This document shows, piece after piece, positions 44,402 to 53,329 of a stretch of DNA of 61,836 nucleotides. Source of the DNA: DROE01 sp964569865. Lineage in GTDB: Bacteria > Pseudomonadota > Alphaproteobacteria > Rhizobiales > Devosiaceae. The notes beneath the pieces are model-generated. The model was not told the origin of the DNA and did not search any database. It was given only the letters and a program-made list of their open reading frames with translations. The stretch is taken from positions 1 to 61,836 of the forward strand of contig CAZMVQ010000004.1 of NCBI GenBank assembly GCA_964569865.1. The letters are read 5' to 3'. Every line of letters starts with the position of its first letter. Within the stretch, counting starts at the first letter, position 1. Position numbers and translations under genes: made by a program.

Positions 44402-45169
44402 CTATCGCCTAAAGGCGACGCCCCCCAGCCATCCGGTAAAAAGCGCCAGCAAAACACTGGCTAAACCATATATTAGAGGAAAATCTCTGGCAGTGTTAGA
44501 AATTAATTTTTCAACCCCGACCGTTCGCACAAAAAATCTTTGGGCCATCCGGTCAATCAGCTCTCCATCCTCGAACAAAAAGGTCGTGGCCAGATAGGTT
44601 CCATTGGGTACATTCGAGGGCAATTCAATCTGGGCGCTGTAAAATGTGCGCGAATGGAACGAAACGGCACGGTTTTTAATTCCGTAGGTTCCCGATTTTT
44701 GCATCAAACGGATCAACTCTTGAGTAAAATCCGCATGGGAAATTTTTTCTTCGCCCGAAACTACCTGGATCTGATCTTCATACCCTATTCCAAGTTCCGC
44801 CATTTTTTCTTCAGAGATAATGTCTAAGGGGGGGCGTGTTCCAAGTAAAAAGAAAAATGAGGGAGCGCCAAAATATTTGACTTCGGCGGAGTTGAGCCAA
44901 ACGCCAAGTTGGCGGGTTTTTTCGCGCACAACTTTGTTAGTAGCTCCACCCTGAATCATAACAATTATATCAAACGGACCTTCGGCATATTCGCTGGAGC
45001 CGATATCTGGCTCCACATTGCCAAACAAAGTCATGCTTCCGCCAATGAAGGTGGAATTTATGGAAATTTCCTGTTCTGACAATCTGGATATCAGGCGTTG
45101 AGATATTGCCGGGCTTATCAGCAAAATCATAAGCAAAATTGCCAACGGTGTTTTGATCATTCCCCTCAT
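44402..45169 (-). CDS. TIGR02186-family membrane-anchored protein (TSUP-associated)
   Basis: A 255-residue protein with an N-terminal signal/anchor (about 5-23) and a C-terminal membrane helix (about 232-250), the layout of the alphaproteobacterial TIGR02186/Alph_Pro_TM family. The bulk is periplasmic beta-rich sequence. It overlaps the TSUP transporter by four bases (ATGA), as in most genomes that carry it, so it probably works with that exporter. Molecular role unknown. Confidence 0.85.
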   Translation of the reverse strand: MRGMIKTPLAILLMILLISPAISQRLISRLSEQEISINSTFIGGSMTLFGNVEPDIGSSEYAEGPFDIIVMIQGGATNKVVREKTRQLGVWLNSAEVKYFGAPSFFFLLGTRPPLDIISEEKMAELGIGYEDQIQVVSGEEKISHADFTQELIRLMQKSGTYGIKNRAVSFHSRTFYSAQIELPSNVPNGTYLATTFLFEDGELIDRMAQRFFVRTVGVEKLISNTARDFPLIYGLASVLLALFTGWLGGVAFRR

Positions 45170-46095
45170 GCGGCCCCCATTGCCAAAGCGGCAACAGAGA
45201 ACGGATCTGATGGGGTCACCAACAGGGAATAGGCAAATCTAAAGGCTACAAGAAGAACAATAATGCCAAGCAATGCGCGAGTTTGCTCACCACGAAGTTT
45301 TTGGCCAATGGAAGCGCCAAATTGTGCCCCGATTACCCCGCCAACCATAAGAGAGAAGGCAAGAACAATATCCACGCTCTGGGAATTTATGGCATGTAAA
45401 ACTGTGGTGGCGGCCATGATTGCCAGCACCTGTAACAAAGAGGTGCCAATAACCACGTTGCCCGGAACCCGCAACAGATAAACCAGCGCCGGCACCAGAA
45501 TAAATCCTCCGCCAATACCAAGCAAAGAACCAAGAAAGCCGATAACCAGACCAATTACCAATACCGGCAGAACGCTGACATAAAGATTGGAGCGCTTAAA
45601 ACGTATTCTTAAGGGCAGGCCATGGATCCAGTTATGTTTGCCGGGAACTTTTTGCGGACGCGGTTTGCCTTTGGAACTTCTGACTAAAGAGCCAATAGCC
45701 TCCCAGACCAGCAACGCTCCAATTGACCCCAGAAAAATCAGATATCCAAATGAAATTACCAAATCCAACTGACCGGCACTGCGCAGGGCGGAGAATGTCG
45801 AAACACCCAAAAATGCTCCAACAACACCGGACAAAACAAGATATAGGGCCAGATGAAAGTCTATTCCCCCATGCCGGTAATATGAAAGAGCGCCGGATGT
45901 GGAGGCAGCAACTACAGTTCCGGTAACCGAGGCGACTGCAACGGGGGCGGGAATGCCGGTAAAAATCAATAAAGGGGTGAGCAAAAAACCGCCCCCAACT
46001 CCAAACAATCCGGAAAGAAACCCAACTGCGCCACCCATGCCGATTAAAAAAAACAGGCTGACTGACATTTCTGCAATTGGTAGATAGATCTGCAC
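45166..46095 (-). CDS. TSUP-family (TauE/SafE) sulfite/organosulfonate exporter-like transporter
   Basis: A 309-residue protein with eight to nine membrane segments in two repeats, each holding the family's glycine-rich turn (GLFGVGGGFLLTP near 29-41 and LLGIGGGFILVPAL near 185-205). TSUP proteins move sulfite, sulfoacetate and other sulfur or organic anions. GTG at 46095 is chosen because MQIYLPIAE is the conserved start of this group; an internal ATG at 46068 is the alternative. First gene of a three-gene leftward unit. Confidence 0.88.
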   Translation of the reverse strand: MQIYLPIAEMSVSLFFLIGMGGAVGFLSGLFGVGGGFLLTPLLIFTGIPAPVAVASVTGTVVAASTSGALSYYRHGGIDFHLALYLVLSGVVGAFLGVSTFSALRSAGQLDLVISFGYLIFLGSIGALLVWEAIGSLVRSSKGKPRPQKVPGKHNWIHGLPLRIRFKRSNLYVSVLPVLVIGLVIGFLGSLLGIGGGFILVPALVYLLRVPGNVVIGTSLLQVLAIMAATTVLHAINSQSVDIVLAFSLMVGGVIGAQFGASIGQKLRGEQTRALLGIIVLLVAFRFAYSLLVTPSDPFSVAALAMGAA

Positions 46096-46323
46096 TATCT
46101 TTTTACCTGAACAATCTGTTGGACAATCTATTGCCTAAAAAAAGCATTCACCGGTCAGCCATATAAATCGCAAAAACAAACAATAGTAAAACAGGCAATT
46201 TTGCTGACAGAATAAATTCCTTAAACGCCACTCATGACGAATTTATCATGTTTATGACCCACATGCGGGTTTTGTCAACGCTCATATGGTTTTCTGGTTA
46301 AATCAGCAGCAGATTTTAACAAT

Positions 46324-49300
46324 TTAAACCGGCTGACTTCCAAGCACAGCCAACAATCGTGGATTAATAGCTCCGCTTGGCGCCATGCCGACCTGACGTT
46401 CAAAATCTACAATAGCATCTGAGGTTTTTGGCCCCATAACACCATCGGGTGTACCCGCATCAAATCCCAGCCGGTTCAACACTGCCTGAACACGAACAAT
46501 CACTTCAGCATTATCTATGTCGGCTCCGGGATCAAAATCTGACGTCCATGTACCAATGGGGGCAAAATTTGCCAGAATATTAAGATTGCCAGCTTGCCAA
46601 GCGGCAATTTTGTTTTGCAATTCTGGCACGCTCTGAGCATTAAGCGAACGGGCAATATCATCACGCGCTTTGGCAGCGTCTTCATCACCCAAACTGGCAG
46701 CGATCGAAAACCATTTAAAGGCATTTTCAAGATTTTGGGGAACTCCCAACCCGCGCGCGTTTAACATTGCCAGATTAAACTGGCTGTCTTTGAGGCCCAG
46801 ATCGGCAGCTTTTTCAAACCAATAGGCAGCAAGATCAAACTGAGGCTCACCGAGCTGACCACTGGCCATTAAGGAAGCAAGATTGTGCATGGACATGCGA
46901 TTACCGGCGTCTGCTGCCAATTGATACCAAAGGCGCGCCCGGGCCAGATCTTTTTCAACTCCGATGCCATTTTCCAGCATGTTGGCTAAACGGTAGCCAG
47001 CAGGAGCAAACCCTTGAGCGGCAGAGCGCTCATACCAGACAGAGGCCGCGCTCAGATCTTGAGTAATGGCGCGCCCTTCTGCAAAAATAGCGGCAATTTC
47101 AAACTGAGCTCTTGGGTCACCATCTTGAGCTGCCTGACGCAATTGAAGCGGCCCGATTGCCTCGGGGGGCAATTCAAAACCCTGAAGGGGAACAGATGCA
47201 CCAACACTGGTCAGACTGGCCAGATTTAGGCTTGCCGGAGCTTCCTGATTGACCATTGGGTCAATAATTCTCACACCTTCACTAGAATCGATCGCGATCT
47301 GGCTGCCGCCGTCCCCCCCATTGTCACTCGTCAGACTGCTAGTGGCCTGACTTGGTGTTTCATCCGGGGCAGGCGAAGCATTGGTTGAGGTAGCTCCCTG
47401 ATCAACAGACTTATTATTTGCCCCCTTGTCAACGATGGTATCGCCGCTATCAATTTGAGCAACTGCATCAACCTGATCAACCTGAGGAGCGGAAAAACGC
47501 TGCGACACCAGATTGATAGTCAGCAAAGTGACCGCCGCCAGCGCTGCAACCAGTAAAATCGGTTGACGGTTTCTGGACAAAAAGCTCTCGGGAACTGTGG
47601 TCAGATCATCATATTCTTCGCTCTGACCTTCTTGTTTATCTGCAAATTCAGTTTCTTGATTATCACCTGCAAGGGAGGTTCTATCTTTGGCGGAGTTGTT
47701 TTCTTCGGCTTCATTTTCTTTCACCGCTGCGGATTTTTTTTGAAATCTGGCTATGGCGCGCCCGATCAGAGATTGCTCTTCTTCCTGGGCCTGCATCTGG
47801 CTGCTTGATTTTACCGCCCGACGAGCCGCTTCTATAAAAGTGGAGCGGGAAACTCTTGAATCCTGCGGCGCGATTGAAGGAGTTTTTTTCCTGTCGCCTA
47901 ACTTGTCAATTGGACTTTGACCTTGGGCAAATGTAGATTGAGGCGTCGGTGGTGCGCTGGTTTTTTCCTCGTTGAAATGGGGAATTTTTATGGGTTTTAC
48001 GTCCTCTGGATCAACGGTGTCCGTGGCTTCAAAATTGGATGGATATGGAGAATGGCGTGCTGGATGAGGTTCATCAATTTCATGGACTTCATTTTCCATC
48101 ACCAGCAAATCATCAGGATCGACCCGCAAAGATGCAGGTACTGGCACCCGAGCGCTATTCTGGTCTGACTTAAACTCAGTATCTTTGCCAAAAACAGGAG
48201 CGTTCAACGGCGCTTCCTCAGCGGGCGGGCGGGGCATGTTGTCCGCCAGTTCCGGAAGTAGATGTTTTAATGGTTTTTCTGGTTTTGATACCTGCCCGGA
48301 GCCAATAGAAGTCTTTGGTTCTTGTTCCAAATCTTTCTCAAACTTTGAACCATATTCAAACTCTGAATGCTGTGTTTTGCTAAATTCCAAATCAACTGAA
48401 TCAATAGCTGCAGCGTCTGAAGAGCCTTTATCGACGCCTTCAAGCGAAACTTCCAAACGGGACAGGCGTTCATTTACCTGATCTATGCTTTTGCGAACAT
48501 TTACAAAATCACCATTCTGGTTGTTATTGGCCTGTGATTTGAACAGGCCCGACAGTCGGCCCTCCAACTCATCAAGAGCATTTTGTTCAAAACCGTTTCC
48601 GCTCTGCGCCTGCAATTTTTCCATGGCTTCATAAGTTCTGTTCGCAACCATATCGGCAATAGCGTTGATATCGGGCGATGAATTTGCTTCATCGCCCTTA
48701 GTAAAAACCTGTTGCAGCCCGCTAATTTCGGAGTTGGTTTCATCCAGCTTCCTGGCCAGATTTTGTATGTGTTTTTCCAGTATATCTACCGAAATTTCCG
48801 GTTGTTGCCCGGTAGTGGAGATATCCGAAAAATTGTCTTTCAAACTGCCAAGCTGTTGCTCAAGCGCTTCAAATCTTGGTTCTACCGCGTTGAGCAAACT
48901 GGATTGTAAATTTTGTATTTCAGATTTGATGGAGCCGACAGGACTGCCCTGACTTTCGATCTGTTCAATTCTTGCCACCAACGTATCGACCCGCTCGATC
49001 AGCTCTGCGGAATCGCTGTTGCTGCTGGCACTTTTCATAGCCTTGGTAAATTCAGCCATATCACGGCTTAGCCATTCTATGTCTGGATTGGGCTTGGACA
49101 TGGTTTGTTCCAGCGCATCAATACGATCATATATAGAGCGCACACATTTTTCTATTGGCTCAAGGTCAATCTCAACCTGTTCCAGATCGTCCATGCGCTG
49201 CAAAATATTTTTAACACCAGGTTCCAAAGCGTCTAAATTGTCACCGCCAGCAGTGGCAATCGTTGCAAAATCCAATTGTCTGGTCTGTAAATCCTGAAGT

Positions 49301-50205
49301 TTTTCAAAAGCATTAGACAATACGTCCAGGCGTTGATTAAGCGACTTAAAATCCAGATCGTTGCCCTCAGGGATAGCATCTGCAAGCCGGGCAATTTGGG
49401 ATTCAAGGCGCTTGATCTGGCTCTGTTCACCCACATTGCTGGCCAGATGTTCCACCACACCACAAAGCTGCTCAATCTGGGTAGCCATCTCTGCAATCGG
49501 GGTGCTTGAATTATTCTGACTGGCAAGTATTTGTTCAAATCTGGCAAGGCGTGAACTTATATCGCCAAGGGCTGTGCCAAATTCATTAAATCGCTCAGGA
49601 GCGTTCTGCTGATGGCCCCGGGATAGATGTCCGGACATTTCATGATTCTGATTGCGCGGCCTTTGCTGTTTGCGTGACCTGATCTGGTGAATTGCGTTTT
49701 GCAACTGGCGTGCGGATTGGGCAGGCATTACAAATGCCTCCTCTGTTTCGTTTGAGCGATCAGGAGCATACTGAGATGAAGAGTGCTGCGAATAGCGTCC
49801 ACGTGATTGCTTGTTCCGATTTGCGCGGGGGGAAAGTGGAGAGCGATATTCTTCTGGGTCAAATTTACCTTGGTCAAATTCGTCTTGGTCAAATTTGTCT
49901 TGGTCGAGTTCTCCAAAATTTTGCGCAGGCATAGGGTTTTCGCCGCGCCGACCATATTCACCTTGGTGTTGAAACTGATCCTGTTGTCGAAGATGAACCT
50001 GATCAAGCAAATCTTCTAATTGATCCTGAAGCGAATTCCAGTCCCCATTAGTTGCGAATGCATCAGCATCATGTGAACCCATAAAATTAGAGCCTGCATG
50101 ACCTTGCTCAAACCCGCCATATTCTGGCGCACTTGATTTTAAGGCACGTGATTTGGAAGGCCTTGGAGCATTTTGCCAATTATTTGTTCTTTGAGCGTTG
50201 GCCAT
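46324..50205 (-). CDS. podJ: PodJ-like polar localization protein with Sel1 repeats and peptidoglycan-binding domain
   Basis: A 1293-residue protein. The cytoplasmic part (about 1-880) is rich in Q, D and E with long coiled coils between about 240 and 580 and a phase-repeated DQxxFDQ patch near 100-115. One membrane helix follows at about 882-903. The periplasmic part has Sel1/TPR-like repeats (about 1060-1210, motif DPRAQFEIAAIFAEGRA, ASLMASGQLG and so on) and a C-terminal peptidoglycan-binding domain 1 (about 1230-1290, LNRLGFDAGTPDGVMGPKT). This is the architecture of PodJ, which marks a cell pole and recruits signalling proteins such as PleC. The large cytoplasmic region varies between genomes. 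It is divergent from mscL. Confidence 0.85.
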   Translation of the reverse strand: MANAQRTNNWQNAPRPSKSRALKSSAPEYGGFEQGHAGSNFMGSHDADAFATNGDWNSLQDQLEDLLDQVHLRQQDQFQHQGEYGRRGENPMPAQNFGELDQDKFDQDEFDQGKFDPEEYRSPLSPRANRNKQSRGRYSQHSSSQYAPDRSNETEEAFVMPAQSARQLQNAIHQIRSRKQQRPRNQNHEMSGHLSRGHQQNAPERFNEFGTALGDISSRLARFEQILASQNNSSTPIAEMATQIEQLCGVVEHLASNVGEQSQIKRLESQIARLADAIPEGNDLDFKSLNQRLDVLSNAFEKLQDLQTRQLDFATIATAGGDNLDALEPGVKNILQRMDDLEQVEIDLEPIEKCVRSIYDRIDALEQTMSKPNPDIEWLSRDMAEFTKAMKSASSNSDSAELIERVDTLVARIEQIESQGSPVGSIKSEIQNLQSSLLNAVEPRFEALEQQLGSLKDNFSDISTTGQQPEISVDILEKHIQNLARKLDETNSEISGLQQVFTKGDEANSSPDINAIADMVANRTYEAMEKLQAQSGNGFEQNALDELEGRLSGLFKSQANNNQNGDFVNVRKSIDQVNERLSRLEVSLEGVDKGSSDAAAIDSVDLEFSKTQHSEFEYGSKFEKDLEQEPKTSIGSGQVSKPEKPLKHLLPELADNMPRPPAEEAPLNAPVFGKDTEFKSDQNSARVPVPASLRVDPDDLLVMENEVHEIDEPHPARHSPYPSNFEATDTVDPEDVKPIKIPHFNEEKTSAPPTPQSTFAQGQSPIDKLGDRKKTPSIAPQDSRVSRSTFIEAARRAVKSSSQMQAQEEEQSLIGRAIARFQKKSAAVKENEAEENNSAKDRTSLAGDNQETEFADKQEGQSEEYDDLTTVPESFLSRNRQPILLVAALAAVTLLTINLVSQRFSAPQVDQVDAVAQIDSGDTIVDKGANNKSVDQGATSTNASPAPDETPSQATSSLTSDNGGDGGSQIAIDSSEGVRIIDPMVNQEAPASLNLASLTSVGASVPLQGFELPPEAIGPLQLRQAAQDGDPRAQFEIAAIFAEGRAITQDLSAASVWYERSAAQGFAPAGYRLANMLENGIGVEKDLARARLWYQLAADAGNRMSMHNLASLMASGQLGEPQFDLAAYWFEKAADLGLKDSQFNLAMLNARGLGVPQNLENAFKWFSIAASLGDEDAAKARDDIARSLNAQSVPELQNKIAAWQAGNLNILANFAPIGTWTSDFDPGADIDNAEVIVRVQAVLNRLGFDAGTPDGVMGPKTSDAIVDFERQVGMAPSGAINPRLLAVLGSQPV
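49854..49913 (-). repeat. In-frame 15-base tandem repeat in podJ
   Basis: Four units of 15 bases around CTTGGTCAAATT on the plus strand, encoding repeated DQ(D/G)KF-type pentapeptides in PodJ. Units 2 and 3 differ by two bases or fewer. Such in-frame repeats change copy number easily by slippage. Confidence 0.85.
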
Positions 50206-50472
50206 AAATTTCTCATGCAGTGCGATTTATTTGGATTGCCCGCAAAAACCAATTGGGGCATTAAACTCCCTTTTCGCAAAAACATGGTAAACAACCAGTT
50301 AACCTTTAGTGCAATTTGCAAAAAACTGCTCAAAATCCTGTCACAAAATTATTCTTGAGTGGTTTGAGAAAGCAAAGAATTGTTTGATTCTTGCTCAAAA
50401 AAAGCCAATTACTTACCTGCGCTGCATTTTAGAGGCGGCGAGAGAATTGTAATTTCACAAAAAGGGAACCAA

Positions 50473-50895
50473 ATGCTCAAGGAATTCAAAGAATTTGCCA
50501 TCAAAGGCAATATGATAGACATGGCGGTGGGTATCGTTATTGGCGCGGCCTTCGGGGCAATTATCGGATCGCTGGTCGATGATGTATTTATGCCTGTTGT
50601 AGGCCTGCTACTCGGTGGAATTGATTTTTCAAACTGGTTTATTTTACTGGGTGATGCCGGAGGCGCTACCATCCCCACCGTTGATGCTGCCAAAGAAGCT
50701 GGAATTGCAACGATTAATATCGGCCTGTTTATCAATGCCATTATCAAATTTATTATCATTGCCTTTGCGCTGTTTATTCTGGTTAAGGGAATAAATTCCA
50801 TGAAGCGCAAAGAAGAAGAAAAACCCGCTGCACCCAAAACCCCTCCGCCTGAGGAAGTGTTGCTAAAGGAAATTCGAGACCTGTTGAAAAAATAA
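50473..50895 (+). CDS. mscL: Large-conductance mechanosensitive channel
   Basis: A 140-residue homopentameric channel that opens on membrane tension to release solutes in osmotic downshock. The N-terminal amphipathic helix MLKEFKEFAIKGN and the gate helix M1 (MAVGIVIGAAFGAIIGSLV) are near-consensus; M2 is about residues 75-105, and the C-terminal acidic/basic helix follows. Length matches the family (about 136-142). ATG at 50473 has AAGGG six bases before it. It is followed by a strong terminator. Confidence 0.96.
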   Translation: MLKEFKEFAIKGNMIDMAVGIVIGAAFGAIIGSLVDDVFMPVVGLLLGGIDFSNWFILLGDAGGATIPTVDAAKEAGIATINIGLFINAIIKFIIIAFALFILVKGINSMKRKEEEKPAAPKTPPPEEVLLKEIRDLLKK

Positions 50896-50938
50896 TATCG
50901 TTTTAACAGATGATATATTTGCAGGCCCACAAATGTTG

Positions 50939-50972
50939 AGCGGTACCTTTAAATAAAGCGTACCGCTTTTTT
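50939..50972 (+). terminator. Rho-independent terminator after mscL
   Basis: AGCGGTAC and GTACCGCT form an outer eight-base stem; CTTTA and TAAAG extend it inside with one bulged C, then TTTTTT. 44 bases past the stop. Confidence 0.9.
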
Positions 50973-51041
50973 CATTTCTGCAACTGAAAATACTAAATTT
51001 TTCCCACGATTTTATATATCTGGAATTTTTATACATACGCC

Positions 51042-51110
51042 CAAATACCTATAGGAATAAAATCCTTTACATTTAAATTGTAGGAACTTAATCCTATAGA
51101 TAGGTATTTG
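51042..51110. promoter_or_regulatory. Nested dyad and direct repeats upstream of the pseudo-response-regulator
   Basis: CAAATACCTAT (51042-51052) and ATAGGTATTTG (51100-51110) are perfect 11-base inverted repeats 47 bases apart. Inside lie two copies of TAGGAANNNAATCC at 51052-51065 and 51081-51094 (11 of 14 equal). The inner repeat copies are also part of a TATAGGA/TCCTATA dyad. This is a rich, symmetric regulatory-looking stretch 129-197 bases before the ATG of the regulator. The rest of 50973-51238 is AT-rich with nothing else evident. Confidence 0.55.
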
Positions 51111-51238
51111 ATTCTAAGGAGTAACCAGCTCACACCGGCACAACACTTAGTTCAAAATGCGAAAGTGATTCTGCTTGGGGTAAATTGCAGAATTTTTATT
51201 TGAATATCAGTATTTCAAACAAATCGGGGCAGATGAAA

Positions 51239-51874
51239 ATGGAACAAAAACTTTTTTATCATTCTTATCAAAATCGGGATCGACTGGTGCATATAGTTGA
51301 TGGTGATCAGGGAACTTGCGAGGCTCTGGGCGTATTATTTCGGCTCGAGGGTTTTCAAACCATATCATCTATTGATTGCAATGAATTTTTTGCAAAAATG
51401 GATCAAAGAGCTCCTGATGTCGTAATTTTGAATCTTGAGATAAATTCACAATCCACGCTTGATGTACTGGGCAGAATAAAATCAATCTGCATAGGAACAC
51501 CGGTCTTTATGCTTGCAAACAACAGGGATGTATTCGCGGCGGTTACTGCAATGAAATATGGAGCGACCGATGTTATTGGCAAGCCCATCGATACTGAAAA
51601 GTTTGTAAGTGCCGTTAGGGACGCACTTCGACGAGATGTACATCTGGGGGCGGTGCAGGGTGGTCGCCGACCCATTGAAATTCGCGGGTTTAATCAACTC
51701 ACCCCTCGCGAGCGCCAGGTGTTGCAATTAATTACCAATGGCCAGTCCAACAAAGAGGCCGGACGCGATCTGGGAATATCTCCGCGAACCATTGAGGTTC
51801 ATCGGGCCCGCGTTATGGAAAAACTCGGGGCTCGCAATACCGCAGATCTGATGCGAATTGTATTAACAAGTTAA
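51239..51874 (+). CDS. FixJ/NarL-type transcription regulator with degenerate receiver (no phospho-acceptor aspartate)
   Basis: A 211-residue protein with a receiver-like domain (about 14-128) and a LuxR-type helix-turn-helix (LTPRERQVLQLI, NGQSNKEAGRDLGISPRTIEVH, about 145-195). Aligned to FixJ, the receiver keeps D21 and D23 (HIVDGDQ) and K115 (GKP) but has N65 in place of the phosphorylated aspartate (VVILNLEI) and A93 in place of the switch threonine. It should not be controlled by phosphotransfer. ATG at 51239 is chosen (GGGG nine bases before); ATG 51233 is possible. The frame extends to 51185. A bidirectional terminator follows, and the region before it has symmetric repeats. Confidence 0.88.
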   Translation: MEQKLFYHSYQNRDRLVHIVDGDQGTCEALGVLFRLEGFQTISSIDCNEFFAKMDQRAPDVVILNLEINSQSTLDVLGRIKSICIGTPVFMLANNRDVFAAVTAMKYGATDVIGKPIDTEKFVSAVRDALRRDVHLGAVQGGRRPIEIRGFNQLTPRERQVLQLITNGQSNKEAGRDLGISPRTIEVHRARVMEKLGARNTADLMRIVLTS

Positions 51875-51933
51875 GGTCAGGACCTAAAATTAAAGACCAA
51901 TAATTTATTTCTATAATTAAAGCTCAAATTACA

Positions 51934-51966
51934 AAAACCCCGAGCCAATTAATAGCTCGGGGTTTT
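51934..51966. terminator. Bidirectional terminator
   Basis: AAAACCCCGAGC and GCTCGGGGTTTT form a perfect 12-base stem with a nine-base loop. It serves the regulator on the plus strand and, with A/T runs on both sides, the leftward secreted-protein gene. Confidence 0.92.
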
Positions 51967-52064
51967 ACGTGACATCATCCTGTGCTGGTAAGTTACACAT
52001 TACCCGTGTGCATTGGGGTTACCTGATAAATGATGGTCAGTGGGCGGGAAATTGCCTTCTATAT

Positions 52065-53231
52065 TTAGAAACCTATCCCGCTCATGTCACTGAATCGACC
52101 TTGAATTGCCCAGCCGTTGGTGAGTGCCACGCTCTCGCTAACTGCAATTATAAGGTCGTTTTCTCCGCTTTTAAGCGGCAGGAATACGGTGTCGTAATAA
52201 CCAACTGTTCCAAGGAAACGGTAATCGCGTGAACTTTCACCATCACTACCTTGAAACAAAGGCTGGCCATTGAGATAAACTTTGGCCGCATCACTAAAGC
52301 CGAATTGGAATTCCTTCATCTGGTCTGACTGAGAATTAATCATTACTTTTGCAAAAACCGTATCTTGACCCGGTGCAACACCCTGCAATTTTGCCAGATT
52401 GGTAATTCCTGTAACATCGGCATCCAGAGCCTGAAAAGAGAGACCTGAAACCATATCCTTTGACAACATACCATTCCCTGCGAGCGATGCTCCATCGAAC
52501 GTGTCAGATACCTGCCAAGTAAGAACAGTTCCCTCAATTGCAGGTTCTTCCGCTACCGGTGTACCAACGATTTCAACGCTATCCATTGGTGTGACCTTAA
52601 AATTGGCAAACCATACCGGACCGCCAATATCAAAACCCCACAAGCCAATTCCACCAGTTTGTTCTTCGCGTTTCAGCTCAACGCTAAATTCCGGCTCTTC
52701 CATATCGCCAATGTAAATATCAGCCAGTTCACCGGATATAACGAGTTTGACACTCATCCACTCATCGAACGAATAATTGGTTGGTGCTGTGTATTGTTCA
52801 CCGTAATAAAGCTGCCAGCTTTGAACACCATTATAGTTGGGCATATATTGATTGGCGTCCGGGTTGCCGGACTGGTGAGCACGCATATAGAAATTTTCAA
52901 AATTTCCTGCGTCCTGAGCGCGAAAACTTATGCCGGCAAATGTGCGTGTTTGGCCGAACATAATATCATATTCAATAATTCCATTGGTGAACGGCGCCCG
53001 CTTTAGTTGCGCCGAACCGAACCCAAATGGCGCTCCGTCTTGTTTAACGCCCAGTTGCAATGCCTGCTGCCCATCAAGGTCAACAGTTTCTGCGCCACCA
53101 ATAAACACCCAGTTTTCTTCCACAAACGGCACTGAATCAGTATTTTGCGCAATCGCGCCAGAAGTGGCAAAAACCTGCAAACCGCCAATAAAACCTATGG
53201 CAACGGCAGTTCTCAAAAAACTTAAACTCAT
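52065..53231 (-). CDS. Secreted protein of unknown function with two beta-sandwich domains
   Basis: A 388-residue protein. A signal peptide covers about 1-28 (ending in SGAIAQ). Residues of about 35-215 look like a concanavalin-type sandwich related to the 3-keto-disaccharide-hydrolase (DUF1080) group: AGISFRAQDAGNFENFYMR and GGPVWFANFKV are characteristic. After a Pro/Glu linker (about 222-235), residues of about 240-385 form a second beta domain with FDGASLAGNG and YLNGQPLFQG, resembling a galactose-binding jelly roll. No catalytic site can be assigned. GGAAAG lies eight bases before the ATG. It is divergent from a LysR gene, its probable regulator, and shares the beta-sandwich look of the unknown gene at 86-1174. 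Confidence 0.8.
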   Translation of the reverse strand: MSLSFLRTAVAIGFIGGLQVFATSGAIAQNTDSVPFVEENWVFIGGAETVDLDGQQALQLGVKQDGAPFGFGSAQLKRAPFTNGIIEYDIMFGQTRTFAGISFRAQDAGNFENFYMRAHQSGNPDANQYMPNYNGVQSWQLYYGEQYTAPTNYSFDEWMSVKLVISGELADIYIGDMEEPEFSVELKREEQTGGIGLWGFDIGGPVWFANFKVTPMDSVEIVGTPVAEEPAIEGTVLTWQVSDTFDGASLAGNGMLSKDMVSGLSFQALDADVTGITNLAKLQGVAPGQDTVFAKVMINSQSDQMKEFQFGFSDAAKVYLNGQPLFQGSDGESSRDYRFLGTVGYYDTVFLPLKSGENDLIIAVSESVALTNGWAIQGRFSDMSGIGF

Positions 53232-53329
53232 GTTGATATCTTTCCAAATTTAAAACTAATGCGTCCAGAGGTGAAACTAGGGCAAGTTAATTGTTGCGAA
53301 AAGAGGTGTTTTTCGGTTAGCAGTGTTCC

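Noticed and set aside
50371..50394. AGCAA(A)GAAT and ATTCTTGCT inverted repeat upstream of mscL
   Set aside because: Weak stem with a bulge, no T run in either direction, and no gene ending there; not called as a terminator or RNA.
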